Shown here in pieces: positions 7,128 to 13,380 of a stretch of DNA of 13,380 nucleotides. The notes beneath the pieces are model-generated. The model saw only the letters and a list, made by a program, of their open reading frames with translations. It was not told the origin of the DNA and did not search any database. How positions within the stretch are numbered: the first letter of the stretch is position 1; every line of letters starts with the position of its first letter. The position numbers were made by a program, and so were the translations under genes. Source of the stretch: Ignavibacteria bacterium (lineage in GTDB: Bacteria; Bacteroidota; Ignavibacteria; Tepidaquicellales; OLB5); NCBI GenBank assembly GCA_027492415.1, contig JAPUEV010000215.1, positions 1 through 13,380 of the forward strand, given 5' to 3'.

Positions 7128-8528
7128 ATGAAGAATTTATTTACTTTTTTATTTGCAGTAATACTCATCAATATACAAATAATCCTATCCCAGCCCTGGC
7201 ACTACGATTTTGGTACAACCACAGGAAATTATACTACAACCGGTCCAAGCTTAACATTTTTACCTGTTCCCCCAACCGATACGGCGCGGGTAAGGATAGG
7301 TGCAGGAGGCTCATTTAATCTTGAAAACCAGGTAATTCCATTCGGCATGAACACCTATTTACGCGGCGCAGCCTCTACTTCTACATCAGTGAACAAATTT
7401 TCGGTTTATAATTTTACTCCCGGCAAAGGGATCACAATAAAATTCAAATTAAGGCTGGGTGCATCCAACGGAAGCTCAACAGGTGCTTCATCAGGCACAT
7501 GGCAGTTCTTTCTGGGTGACGGGGCATCATATTCAGATAATAACGGCTTTGCAGGCTCACAGGTGTTTACCGGAATGCAGTTTATTTTTGGAGCAGGCGG
7601 CACAATTACAACAAATATCAGGAGCGCAGGAAGCTGGGTAACCACCGGATTACCTGCAACCCCATTTACACAGGGGGTTACATATGATGTTGAAATATAT
7701 GCTAACAACAGTACATCAATTCAGTCAGATACATACGGCTCTCTGCAAACTGGAGCAGCAAATACATGGGACCTGTGGATAGATGGTGTTCTGGCGGGTA
7801 ATGACCTACCTAAGGCACAGATCGCAAATGATGTGAATATGGATTCATGGATGTTTACGGGAATCAGCAGTTCAGGGAATTCCGCAAATATATTTCTGGA
7901 TGAATTTGATTATACCAACCAGATCTCGGGCTCTCCCCTTCCGGTAAGTTTAAGCTCATTTATTATGACCGGTGAGAGCAGAAATGTGAATTTAAGCTGG
8001 TCGACACTGTATGAGATCAATAATGCTGGCTTCGAGCTTGAAAGACGCAATGAAAACTCATTTTCGCCTGAGTGGAATAATATTGCATTTATAAGAGGTA
8101 ACGGTACAACAAATTCACCTCAAAGTTATTATTATGAGGATAAATCGCTTTTATCAGGTAAGTACTCATACAGGCTAAAACAGAAGGATTATAACGGAAA
8201 CTTTGAATACTTTAACCCGTCAAATTTTAGTTTTATTGAAATTTTAAAGCCGAATGATTTCACAATCAGCCAAAACTACCCGAATCCTTCAAACCCTGTT
8301 ACAAAAATTGATTACGAAGTGCCATTTGACAGTTACGTAAATATTACGGTTTTTGATATTACCGGAAGAGCTGTAAAAGAGCTTGTAAACAGTTTTAAAC
8401 CTGCGGATTTTTACAGTATAACTTTTAACGGTTCAGAACTTTCTTCAGGAATATATTTTTACAGAATTTCTGCCACAAATGAGAATGAAGCTTTTACCAA
8501 AACTTTAAAAATGCTTCTTGTAAAATAA
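7128..8528 (+). CDS. Secreted jelly-roll-like protein with T9SS sorting domain
   Basis: A 466-residue protein. I chose the ATG at 7128 because it opens directly into a signal peptide (MKNLFTFLFAVILI..., probable cut IILS|QPWH). The same frame extends up to a TTG at 7068, but that would bury the signal and lies upstream of the promoter-like box. Residues about 25-265 are Gly/Ser/Thr-rich beta sequence with WQFFLGDG, TWDLWIDG and NIFLDEFDY, the pattern of a concanavalin/LamG-like jelly roll; this assignment is tentative and no binding residues can be named. Residues about 269-375 are a SPLPVSLSSF...LSWSTLYEINNAGFELERR module, shared with the first gene. Residues 377-466 are the sorting domain, with the variant SQNYPNPSNP, KPADFY and TKTLKMLLVK. 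Likely surface-displayed; it could bind carbohydrate. The Shine-Dalgarno is weak (only GAG upstream). Confidence 0.88.
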   Translation: MKNLFTFLFAVILINIQIILSQPWHYDFGTTTGNYTTTGPSLTFLPVPPTDTARVRIGAGGSFNLENQVIPFGMNTYLRGAASTSTSVNKFSVYNFTPGKGITIKFKLRLGASNGSSTGASSGTWQFFLGDGASYSDNNGFAGSQVFTGMQFIFGAGGTITTNIRSAGSWVTTGLPATPFTQGVTYDVEIYANNSTSIQSDTYGSLQTGAANTWDLWIDGVLAGNDLPKAQIANDVNMDSWMFTGISSSGNSANIFLDEFDYTNQISGSPLPVSLSSFIMTGESRNVNLSWSTLYEINNAGFELERRNENSFSPEWNNIAFIRGNGTTNSPQSYYYEDKSLLSGKYSYRLKQKDYNGNFEYFNPSNFSFIEILKPNDFTISQNYPNPSNPVTKIDYEVPFDSYVNITVFDITGRAVKELVNSFKPADFYSITFNGSELSSGIYFYRISATNENEAFTKTLKMLLVK

Positions 8529-8547
8529 GATAACGTTATTACGTTAT

Positions 8548-8584
8548 AAGAGACCGGTAAAATTTACCGGTCTCTTTTTTTTTT
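8548..8584 (+). terminator. Rho-independent terminator after the jelly-roll-like gene
   Basis: A 12-bp perfect stem, AAGAGACCGGTA (8548-8559) with TACCGGTCTCTT (8565-8576), has a 5-nt loop and a ten-T run (8575-8584). It is the fourth terminator in the window built on the GACCGGT core. Confidence 0.92.
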
Positions 8585-8668
8585 GCAAAAAAATTATTAA
8601 AAAATATTAAATGATTATTAATCACAGTAATATTTTTCTTGTTTAATAAATTATAACGATTTTAGTGA

Positions 8669-8699
8669 TTGTTCCGGTAACTGTTTCCAGTTAACTTTG
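8669..8699 (+). promoter_or_regulatory. Bacteroidetes-type promoter for propeller gene 3
   Basis: TTG (8669-8671), a 20-base spacer and a perfect TAACTTTG (8692-8699) match TTG-N19-21-TAnnTTTG. The predicted leader is about 90 nt and contains TACCCTAT (8712-8719), a motif seen again before the next two plus-strand genes. Confidence 0.55.
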
Positions 8700-8785
8700 T
8701 AACATAAGATTTACCCTATGTATAACATTCAATAAAATGCAGTAACAAGAAAATACAAAAACTCTTTATAAAAAAAACCTTTAAT

Positions 8786-8790
8786 GGAGG
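8786..8790 (+). promoter_or_regulatory. Strong Shine-Dalgarno GGAGG deciding the 8797 start
   Basis: GGAGG lies six bases before the ATG at 8797. It is the strongest ribosome binding site in the window; an out-of-frame ATG at 8784 overlaps it and is not the start. Confidence 0.75.
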
Positions 8791-8796
8791 ATCAAA

Positions 8797-10047
8797 ATGT
8801 TTACCTTTAACCTAAAAGCCGCAATTTTTTTCATAGCACTATCCAGTGTGATAATTTTTTCACAAAACCCGTTACTGAATGAACATTCGGTAAAATTTGA
8901 AAATTCAACCACAGTATCATTGGTAGGTGAAAACGGACTTATCATGAAGACAACTGATAACGGAGTTACCTGGGTTGAGCAAAGCAGTAATATTTCCAAT
9001 ATACTTTTTGGAGCTTCCTTTAACAGCGGAATATCACTGGCAGCAGGCGAAAATGGCGTAATTTTACGTTCAATTGATAATGGTGAAAACTGGCAGCCAA
9101 TACTTCCCGGAACAACAGAAAACCTGAATGATATCGAAATAGTCGGCAGCAAAGCTGCAGTTTGCGGCAATAACGGCACGATATATTATTCAGCTGATTA
9201 CGGAGAAAACTGGACTGTAACAAACTCAAATACTACAAACAATCTTTATGATATAAAATTCATAAATGCAGAAACTGGCTTTATAACAGGTGATCTTGGA
9301 ACACTTCTAAAGACAACTGACGGCGGAATCTCCTGGCAGAGCATTGAGATATCCTTTACAAATGCAAAGTTCAATTCCATAGAAGCAATTGATGCAGATA
9401 ATTTAATAATTATCGGTGATGCAGGCAAAATATTTCTAAGCAATGATGGAGGCAGCAGCTGGTACGGTCCGAACGGTTTCATGTACGAAGCAAATCTTAA
9501 TGACGTAGTATTCTTTAATTCAAATGAAGGTGTAATAGCCGGAGATAACGGTCTATTGTTAAGAACTAATGATGGCGGTATGTCATGGACGCAGGCTGAT
9601 ACCTATTTCAGCGGTGACTTATATGACCTTAAGGCAGTTTCATTCTATGATGCCAATAATGGTATTTCAGTCGGCGGCAACGGTATTGAAGTATACACAA
9701 CCAATGGCGGAGTAAGCTGGACAGATACAGCTCCGATAAAAGGTCTATTTTTAACGAACAGCACTAAAAAATCAGTACTTCAGCTAAGCCAGAATTACCC
9801 TAATCCGTTCAACCCATCAACAAAGATCAAATATGATCTTCCTTTTAATGCAAATGTAACACTGAAAGTATATGATATTGCAGGAAGAGAAGTAGCATCA
9901 CTAGTTACCGCTTACCAGAACAGCGGTGCATATTCAGTTAATTTTGATGCCTCATCACTTTCAAGCGGAGTTTACATATATAAACTGAGTGTAACTAACA
10001 GCCGGGAAAATATAACAAAAGTAAATAAAATGATCCTTACTAAATAA
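8797..10047 (+). CDS. Ycf48/BNR-like seven-bladed propeller with T9SS sorting domain (copy 3)
   Basis: A 416-residue secreted protein. The signal peptide covers residues 1-25 (FFIALSSVIIFS|QNPLL). Seven Asp-box-type motifs end at W59, W99, W139, W180, W222, W264 and W308, so the propeller has almost the same length and register as the two upstream copies, but the sequence is clearly more diverged. The last motif (TTNGGVSW) has lost its Asp. A longer blade 7 holds SFYDANNGISVGGNG. The sorting domain (about 327-416) has SQNYPNPFNPSTKI and ends TKVNKMILTK, departing from the TKTMKM of its paralogues. It lacks the blade 1/blade 7 cysteine pair; its only cysteine is in AAVCGNNG. It is separated from the tandem pair by the jelly-roll gene, so it is an older duplicate or arrived separately. 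An extracellular binding or scaffold role is inferred; no active site is visible. Confidence 0.93.
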   Translation: MFTFNLKAAIFFIALSSVIIFSQNPLLNEHSVKFENSTTVSLVGENGLIMKTTDNGVTWVEQSSNISNILFGASFNSGISLAAGENGVILRSIDNGENWQPILPGTTENLNDIEIVGSKAAVCGNNGTIYYSADYGENWTVTNSNTTNNLYDIKFINAETGFITGDLGTLLKTTDGGISWQSIEISFTNAKFNSIEAIDADNLIIIGDAGKIFLSNDGGSSWYGPNGFMYEANLNDVVFFNSNEGVIAGDNGLLLRTNDGGMSWTQADTYFSGDLYDLKAVSFYDANNGISVGGNGIEVYTTNGGVSWTDTAPIKGLFLTNSTKKSVLQLSQNYPNPFNPSTKIKYDLPFNANVTLKVYDIAGREVASLVTAYQNSGAYSVNFDASSLSSGVYIYKLSVTNSRENITKVNKMILTK

Positions 10048-10114
10048 ACCGGAGGAAATTCATTTCCCTTATGCCGGAAAAATTTCTTGTTCCTCCTTCG
10101 TATCGTTACTGCTT

Positions 10115-10144
10115 GCGCCGCTGAAATAGCGGCGCTTTTTTTTT
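10115..10144 (+). terminator. GC-rich Rho-independent terminator after propeller copy 3
   Basis: An 8-bp stem, GCGCCGCT (10115-10122) with AGCGGCGC (10128-10135), has a GAAAT loop and nine T's (10136-10144). It is unrelated to the GACCGGT terminators before it. Between the stop codon and this hairpin, GGAGGAA (10051-10057) can pair with TTCCTCC (10090-10096). Confidence 0.92.
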
Positions 10145-10280
10145 GCGAAAAACTCAAAAAATCGAAATCTACATCCCTTATTCACTTTAGCTATATTCCC
10201 TAGAATTCTACCCTATTTTCCTATAGGGTATTTAGGTATAACTCGGGTTATAAGGTACGATAAAATACACTTTTAGCAAC
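10145..10280. other. Gene-free stretch upstream of the beta-solenoid gene
   Basis: This is the middle of a 329-base gap (10048-10376) between two plus-strand genes. No convincing ORF was seen. It holds a cluster of CCCTA/TAGGG words, including a perfect hairpin at 10209-10230 and TATTCCCTA (10194-10202), whose complement TAGGGAATA recurs at 10325-10333 past the promoter. Confidence 0.5.
10209..10230. repeat. 8-bp perfect inverted repeat (possible operator)
   Basis: TACCCTAT (10209-10216) and ATAGGGTA (10223-10230) form a perfect palindromic pair with a 6-nt spacer. No T-run follows, so it is not a terminator. It lies about 50 bases upstream of the promoter-like element of the next gene, where an operator could sit. 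Confidence 0.55.
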
Positions 10281-10312
10281 TTGAATTGTGGCATGTTAAA
10301 AGGCTATATTTG
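10281..10312 (+). promoter_or_regulatory. Bacteroidetes-type promoter for the beta-solenoid gene
   Basis: TTG (10281-10283), 21 bases and a perfect TATATTTG (10305-10312) match the consensus. The predicted start near 10319 gives a leader of about 58 nt. Confidence 0.55.
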
Positions 10313-10376
10313 TACATAATTAGTTAGGGAATAAGCAGAAGAAATTTTAATAATAAATAAAATTACTCTTCTACAT

Positions 10377-11840
10377 ATGAACCTAATTTCCAAACTCTTT
10401 TCAACATTATTCATACTTTTAGTTTTATCAAATTTTGCAGATTCACAGACTGTTTATACATGGAATGGTTCTGTTAATTCCAATTTTTCAACTGCAGGTA
10501 ACTGGACTCCTTTCCGCCAGATTGGCATGGTAACAGATATCCTTGTATTTGAAAACTCAGGTAATTTAAATGTTACCAACGTATCCCAGGTAACAATTGG
10601 CCAGCTTATAATAAAAAACAATACCAACCTGACACTATCACCGGCAACAGGAAATGCAAGATTAGTTACAATTAAAGGAGCAGCAGGAGAAGACCTGGTA
10701 ATTGAAAACGGTTCAAGCTTAAGGATCCTGAGTAATGATCCTGCATTAAATTTTTATTTGGGCACATCAGCTACCGCACAGATAAAAGGAAACCTGACAT
10801 TTGAAGGTTCAATTGGTCATTATATTAACTCAGCTGATGAAATGGCTATCAAGTTCAAAAGCGGATCAACCTTCACACAGCTTTGCCCTGGCAGTATTTT
10901 CAATACAATAGGTGTAAGTAACGCTGTAGTTTTTGAAACCGGTTCAACATTTGTAATTAACCATACAAACGCACTCAATCCGTTTGGCATAAGCGCACCG
11001 AACTCCAAAGTAATGTTTGAAAGGTCCAGCAGCCTCGTAATATCACGTATAAGCTCATTACAGCTTGCAGGCAGAAGGCTTGCTGATCTTACCTTAGAAC
11101 AGGGTGAAAACCTCAATATTTCTGAATCCTACACTTCTGATATCAATATTGGTAATATCACCATAAAGAATAACGCTGCATTAATAATTACAAATACAAA
11201 TTCAAATTATATTCCGTTTTTCAATATTGCAGGTGATATAAACGTTAATGGTTCATTAAAATTTTCATCTATTGATTCAAGCAAGTTCAGGATCAATTTC
11301 AACGGTACCGCAGTTCAGAATATCTCAGGCAGCGGCGAAATAGTGATTCCGGAAAACCTGAAAAGCTTTGAGCTTTCCAATACAATAGCGTTACAGAGGG
11401 ACCTGACAGTAAGCTGCAGGATCCTTTTAAAAGGTTATTCAGTTAATATGAATAACTTTGTATTTACATATAACCCGTCACACAGGAACCCTTTTTACAC
11501 AAATAATACAAGCTCAATAACTGTAGGTAAGAACGTTATAGATAACCCCGGGTCTGAAAAGAATGTAACTGTTCCTTCAGAATTCTCTATTAGCCAGAAC
11601 TATCCTAATCCTTTTAATCCATCAACAAAGATAGATTTCAGCCTGCCGGTTGACTCAAAAGTAAGCATCAAAGTATATGATATAAGCGGTAAAGAGGTTT
11701 CAGAGATCATCAATGCATCTTATATTGCAGGAAAGCATACTGTTGAGTTCAATGCATCAAAGCTTTCAAGCGGTGTTTATTTCTACACAATAAATGCAGA
11801 AAATTTCACAAAAACAGTAAAAATGATCTTAGCTAAATAG
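10377..11840 (+). CDS. Secreted beta-solenoid-like protein with T9SS sorting domain
   Basis: A 487-residue protein. The signal peptide probably cuts NFADS|QTVY at about residue 23-24. The mature N-terminus TVYTWNGSVNSNFSTAGNW resembles the 'W-G...F-x-x-x-x-N-W' opening often seen in Bacteroidota surface proteins with repetitive beta structure. Residues about 50-385 are short beta repeats (GQLIIKNNTNLTL, KGNLTFEGS, GNITIKNNAALII, GDINVNGSLKF) that suggest a right-handed parallel beta-helix. No catalytic motif is visible. The sorting domain (about 402-487) has SQNYPNPFNPSTKI and ends TKTVKMILAK; it is slightly shorter than the others before TKT. The start has no good Shine-Dalgarno: the 25 bases before it are A/T-rich, which is common in Bacteroidota. 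An adhesin or surface-layer role is a guess. Confidence 0.9.
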   Translation: MNLISKLFSTLFILLVLSNFADSQTVYTWNGSVNSNFSTAGNWTPFRQIGMVTDILVFENSGNLNVTNVSQVTIGQLIIKNNTNLTLSPATGNARLVTIKGAAGEDLVIENGSSLRILSNDPALNFYLGTSATAQIKGNLTFEGSIGHYINSADEMAIKFKSGSTFTQLCPGSIFNTIGVSNAVVFETGSTFVINHTNALNPFGISAPNSKVMFERSSSLVISRISSLQLAGRRLADLTLEQGENLNISESYTSDINIGNITIKNNAALIITNTNSNYIPFFNIAGDINVNGSLKFSSIDSSKFRINFNGTAVQNISGSGEIVIPENLKSFELSNTIALQRDLTVSCRILLKGYSVNMNNFVFTYNPSHRNPFYTNNTSSITVGKNVIDNPGSEKNVTVPSEFSISQNYPNPFNPSTKIDFSLPVDSKVSIKVYDISGKEVSEIINASYIAGKHTVEFNASKLSSGVYFYTINAENFTKTVKMILAK

Positions 11841-11863
11841 TTTAAATATTTAAAGATCTTTAT

Positions 11864-11888
11864 AAGCCGTTCACCGAACGGCTTTTTT
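11864..11888 (+). terminator. Rho-independent terminator after the beta-solenoid gene
   Basis: A 9-bp stem, AAGCCGTTC (11864-11872) with GAACGGCTT (11876-11884), has a 3-nt loop and six T's (11883-11888). Its sequence is not related to the GACCGGT family. Confidence 0.9.
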
Positions 11889-11936
11889 ATTAAGCAAAAT
11901 AGTCCTACCGTATTCGCGGTATCTAAAATTTCCAAT

Positions 11937-11985
11937 ATATTGTGTTTACTGAAAAATTTTGGAACTTTTGAGCTAAACACAATAT
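11937..11985. repeat. 12-bp perfect inverted repeat, 25-nt spacer
   Basis: ATATTGTGTTTA (11937-11948) and TAAACACAATAT (11974-11985) are exact reverse complements. The spacer can partly extend the pairing (AAAA 11952-11955 with TTTT 11966-11969). There is no T-run, so it is not a terminator. The arms bracket a promoter-like element, which would suit a two-site operator. Confidence 0.7.
11940..11970 (+). promoter_or_regulatory. Candidate promoter inside the inverted repeat
   Basis: TTG (11940-11942) lies in the left repeat arm; 20 bases later AACTTTTG (11963-11970) matches TAnnTTTG except for its first base. Transcription would start near the right arm. The start codon of the small membrane protein is about 100 bases further on. 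Confidence 0.3.
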
Positions 11986-12065
11986 TATCACTAATATCTG
12001 GTATTGAGATTCCTAACGTTATACCCTATTTTAGTGTAGTAATAAAAGTTAACCAATACTCATAA

Positions 12066-12070
12066 AGGGG
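12066..12070 (+). promoter_or_regulatory. Shine-Dalgarno AGGGG before the small membrane protein
   Basis: AGGGG lies six bases before the ATG at 12077. It is the main evidence that the short frame is translated. Confidence 0.6.
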
Positions 12071-12076
12071 AAAGTT

Positions 12077-12211
12077 ATGAAAGCTGTAAATTTATTAATC
12101 TCGATGTTCCAGGTCACAATAGTAATACTATACGTATTATTTTACAATGTACAGTATTTCTGGTCACTTTACGGAACAGTTCAGAATCTCATTAGTGTTG
12201 TAGCAAAATAA
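12077..12211 (+). CDS. Small hydrophobic membrane protein, 44 residues
   Basis: I do not recognise a family. The frame begins MKAVNLLISMFQV and ends LISVVAK. Residues about 6-28 are almost wholly hydrophobic or aromatic and long enough for one membrane helix (VTIVILYVLFY lies within it); the only charged residues are K2 and K44. A good AGGGG ribosome site, a stop codon that runs directly into a terminator and an isolated position with its own promoter-like element argue that it is a real gene. It is not a Sec signal peptide with the usual cleavage site. It could be a small regulatory membrane subunit or a hydrophobic toxin-like peptide of the type I toxin-antitoxin kind; nothing in the sequence decides this, and no antisense RNA gene is evident. 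Confidence 0.6.
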   Translation: MKAVNLLISMFQVTIVILYVLFYNVQYFWSLYGTVQNLISVVAK

Positions 12212-12251
12212 AACGGAGACTTCACCTTTAAAAGGTTAAATCTCCGTTTTT
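12210..12251. terminator. Bidirectional terminator between convergent genes
   Basis: The outer 10-bp stem AAAACGGAGA (12210-12219) with TCTCCGTTTT (12241-12250) encloses an inner stem ACCTTT (12224-12229) with AAAGGT (12231-12236). On the plus strand it ends in five T's; on the minus strand it reads into TTTTATTTT. It overlaps the stop codon of the small protein and lies 37 bases beyond the stop of the minus-strand gene, so it can serve both. Confidence 0.85.
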
Positions 12252-12287
12252 ACACAATATCACCCTATAAAATTTATTTCTGATTTA

Positions 12288-13379
12288 TTACAGTTTAAAC
12301 AAATATTGAAATTTAGCAAAGAATTGTCTTTCAGTTTCAATAAACCTGCTGCGGTTTGGTGATTTGCCAAGATCAGCGAGATTATGCGTTGAGCCAATAT
12401 AGAATATCGTGAACGGATTCCATTTATAGCTTAACAACGGGTCAATATCAAAGCTCTTGCTGAATGAATCATACTGAACTACAAGCCTTAAAAAGAATTT
12501 TCGTGTGAACTGGAAGGATGTTTTATTCCTGAAAATATATCCTGTATAAAGCTTTTCTCCGCCTCTTTCCTTAGAAAGCTCAAAGTAGTTATAATCATTT
12601 TCCAGGACAAGGTTAGCCAATGGTTTTATTGTCAGCCAGGCTTCAGCATTCCATCCCCAGCCAACATATGAAGGCTCTTCGAACCTTACAATATATTTGC
12701 CCAGTTCAAAAAATGCACCGCCTGTTGCAAAGCTGCTGGTATTGATATTAAGGTTCAGCCATCCCCTGTTCACATTTTTATGGTAAATATCATAATAATT
12801 TTCATTGTTCACTGCCAGGAAACCGCCGCTTAGGTTTATGAGTCTGGTGAACTGAATATAAAACTGCGGGATAAAATACTGTTCTTTAATTTTTCCGGAA
12901 TAATCATATTTTATTCCTGCGCTGAAATTAGGCTCGAACCGTAATATAAATGATTTATGGGGATAAATTACATAGCTTTGCCAGGTACCCAGCTCTTTAT
13001 AATCATTGTACCCCATATAGCCCAGCTCACGCCTTGCTTCGGGGGGTGCAAGGCTTAAATATATTTCACCGTTCCAGTGCCTTGCGCTTCTTTGAAAGCT
13101 GAATATTCCTCCAAAGCCTTTAAAGCTCTCACCGTTGAACCCGGGAGTATTACCATTCTTATTGATAACGGTTTTGTTATCATAGAGGAAGGTATCATTT
13201 AATTCTTTTGTGAAATACCCAAGTGCTTCCCAGTTAAAATAATATTTTTCTCCCAATTTAAAAGAGCCGTCAAAACCGAGTACCCTGTTATAGGCGTCGC
13301 CGGTTTCCCTGTCTGTCCCGATAAAACCAATGTGTGAATCACCTTTTAAGCTTTTCTTAAGTCTTATCACATTACCGAA
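12288..13379 (-). CDS. DUF5916-like outer-membrane beta-barrel protein (5' partial, C-terminal part)
   Basis: The minus-strand frame is open to the right edge (it reads FGNVIRLKKS into the window), so only about the last 363 residues are present and the GTG at 13370 is not taken as the start. The sequence alternates short beta strands rich in Tyr, Phe and Trp with polar turns, like an outer-membrane barrel. YNRVLGFDGSFKL near the visible N-terminus, FFLRLVVQYDSFSKSFDIDP and the closing RFIETERQFFAKFQYLFKL match the C-terminal half of DUF5916 proteins as I know them, which usually carry an N-terminal carbohydrate-binding family 9-like domain and total about 700-850 residues. That domain would lie outside the window. 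Its substrate is unknown. It is convergent with the small membrane protein and shares its terminator. It carries no T9SS sorting domain, as expected for an integral outer-membrane protein. Start, signal peptide and promoter cannot be seen. Confidence 0.8.
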   Translation of the reverse strand, partial: FGNVIRLKKSLKGDSHIGFIGTDRETGDAYNRVLGFDGSFKLGEKYYFNWEALGYFTKELNDTFLYDNKTVINKNGNTPGFNGESFKGFGGIFSFQRSARHWNGEIYLSLAPPEARRELGYMGYNDYKELGTWQSYVIYPHKSFILRFEPNFSAGIKYDYSGKIKEQYFIPQFYIQFTRLINLSGGFLAVNNENYYDIYHKNVNRGWLNLNINTSSFATGGAFFELGKYIVRFEEPSYVGWGWNAEAWLTIKPLANLVLENDYNYFELSKERGGEKLYTGYIFRNKTSFQFTRKFFLRLVVQYDSFSKSFDIDPLLSYKWNPFTIFYIGSTHNLADLGKSPNRSRFIETERQFFAKFQYLFKL

Positions 13380-13380
13380 A

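Noticed and set aside
10071..10124. 17-codon frame after propeller copy 3, downstream of a GGAGG
   Set aside because: GGAGG ends 15 bases before the ATG, too far for a normal start, and the frame ends inside the loop of the terminator hairpin.
11783..11980. 65-codon minus-strand frame across the end of the solenoid gene
   Set aside because: It overlaps a well-supported gene and its terminator, starts with GTG without a ribosome site, and resembles no family. It is a shadow frame.
11937..11985. Inverted repeat as the ends of a transposon or MITE
   Set aside because: The whole element is 49 bases with no target-site duplication visible around it and no second copy in the window.
1..13380. CRISPR array, tRNA, rRNA, insertion sequence or prophage genes
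   Set aside because: No regular repeat-spacer pattern, no cloverleaf or rRNA-like sequence and no transposase or phage protein was seen on either strand.

Overview
The window looks like a stretch of chromosome from an AT-rich member of the Bacteroidota/Chlorobiota (FCB) group, most likely an Ignavibacteria-type lineage. Three things point there. Six consecutive plus-strand proteins end in the same type IX secretion (Por/T9SS) sorting domain, with the signature QNYPNPFNPxTKI...GxEVxxL...SGxYFYxI...TKTxKMxLxK. Several intergenic regions carry Bacteroidetes-style promoters (TTG, about 20 bases, TAnnTTTG). All five visible signal peptides end in ...S before a Gln, matching the 'Q-rule' known for Bacteroidetes signal peptidase I substrates. 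The genus is inference; there is no rRNA or housekeeping gene here to fix it.

Layout, left to right. (1) 2-3997: the C-terminal part of a very large surface protein made of parallel beta-helix modules, cut by the left edge. (2) 4171-5439 and 5605-6870: two tandemly duplicated seven-bladed Ycf48/BNR-like propeller proteins. (3) 7128-8528: a jelly-roll-like secreted protein. (4) 8797-10047: a third, more diverged propeller protein. (5) 10377-11840: a beta-solenoid-like secreted protein. (6) 12077-12211: a 44-residue hydrophobic small protein with a good ribosome binding site. (7) 13379-12288, minus strand: the C-terminal beta-barrel part of a DUF5916-like outer-membrane protein, cut by the right edge.

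Each of the six sorting-domain genes is followed by its own Rho-independent terminator, and most have a recognisable promoter, so they look like separate transcription units. All six would be exported through Sec, cross the outer membrane by the type IX machine and be displayed on or released from the surface. No enzyme active site is visible in any of them, so their role (adhesion, matrix, binding) is inference. No T9SS machinery gene, RNA gene, CRISPR array or mobile element was found.

No new biochemical system can be claimed. The most interesting signals are: sorting-domain subtype tracking the adjacent cargo module; a shared terminator core after four of the six genes; a small membrane protein behind a 12-bp inverted repeat that overlaps a promoter-like element; and a possible cysteine latch between the first and last propeller blades of the duplicated pair.
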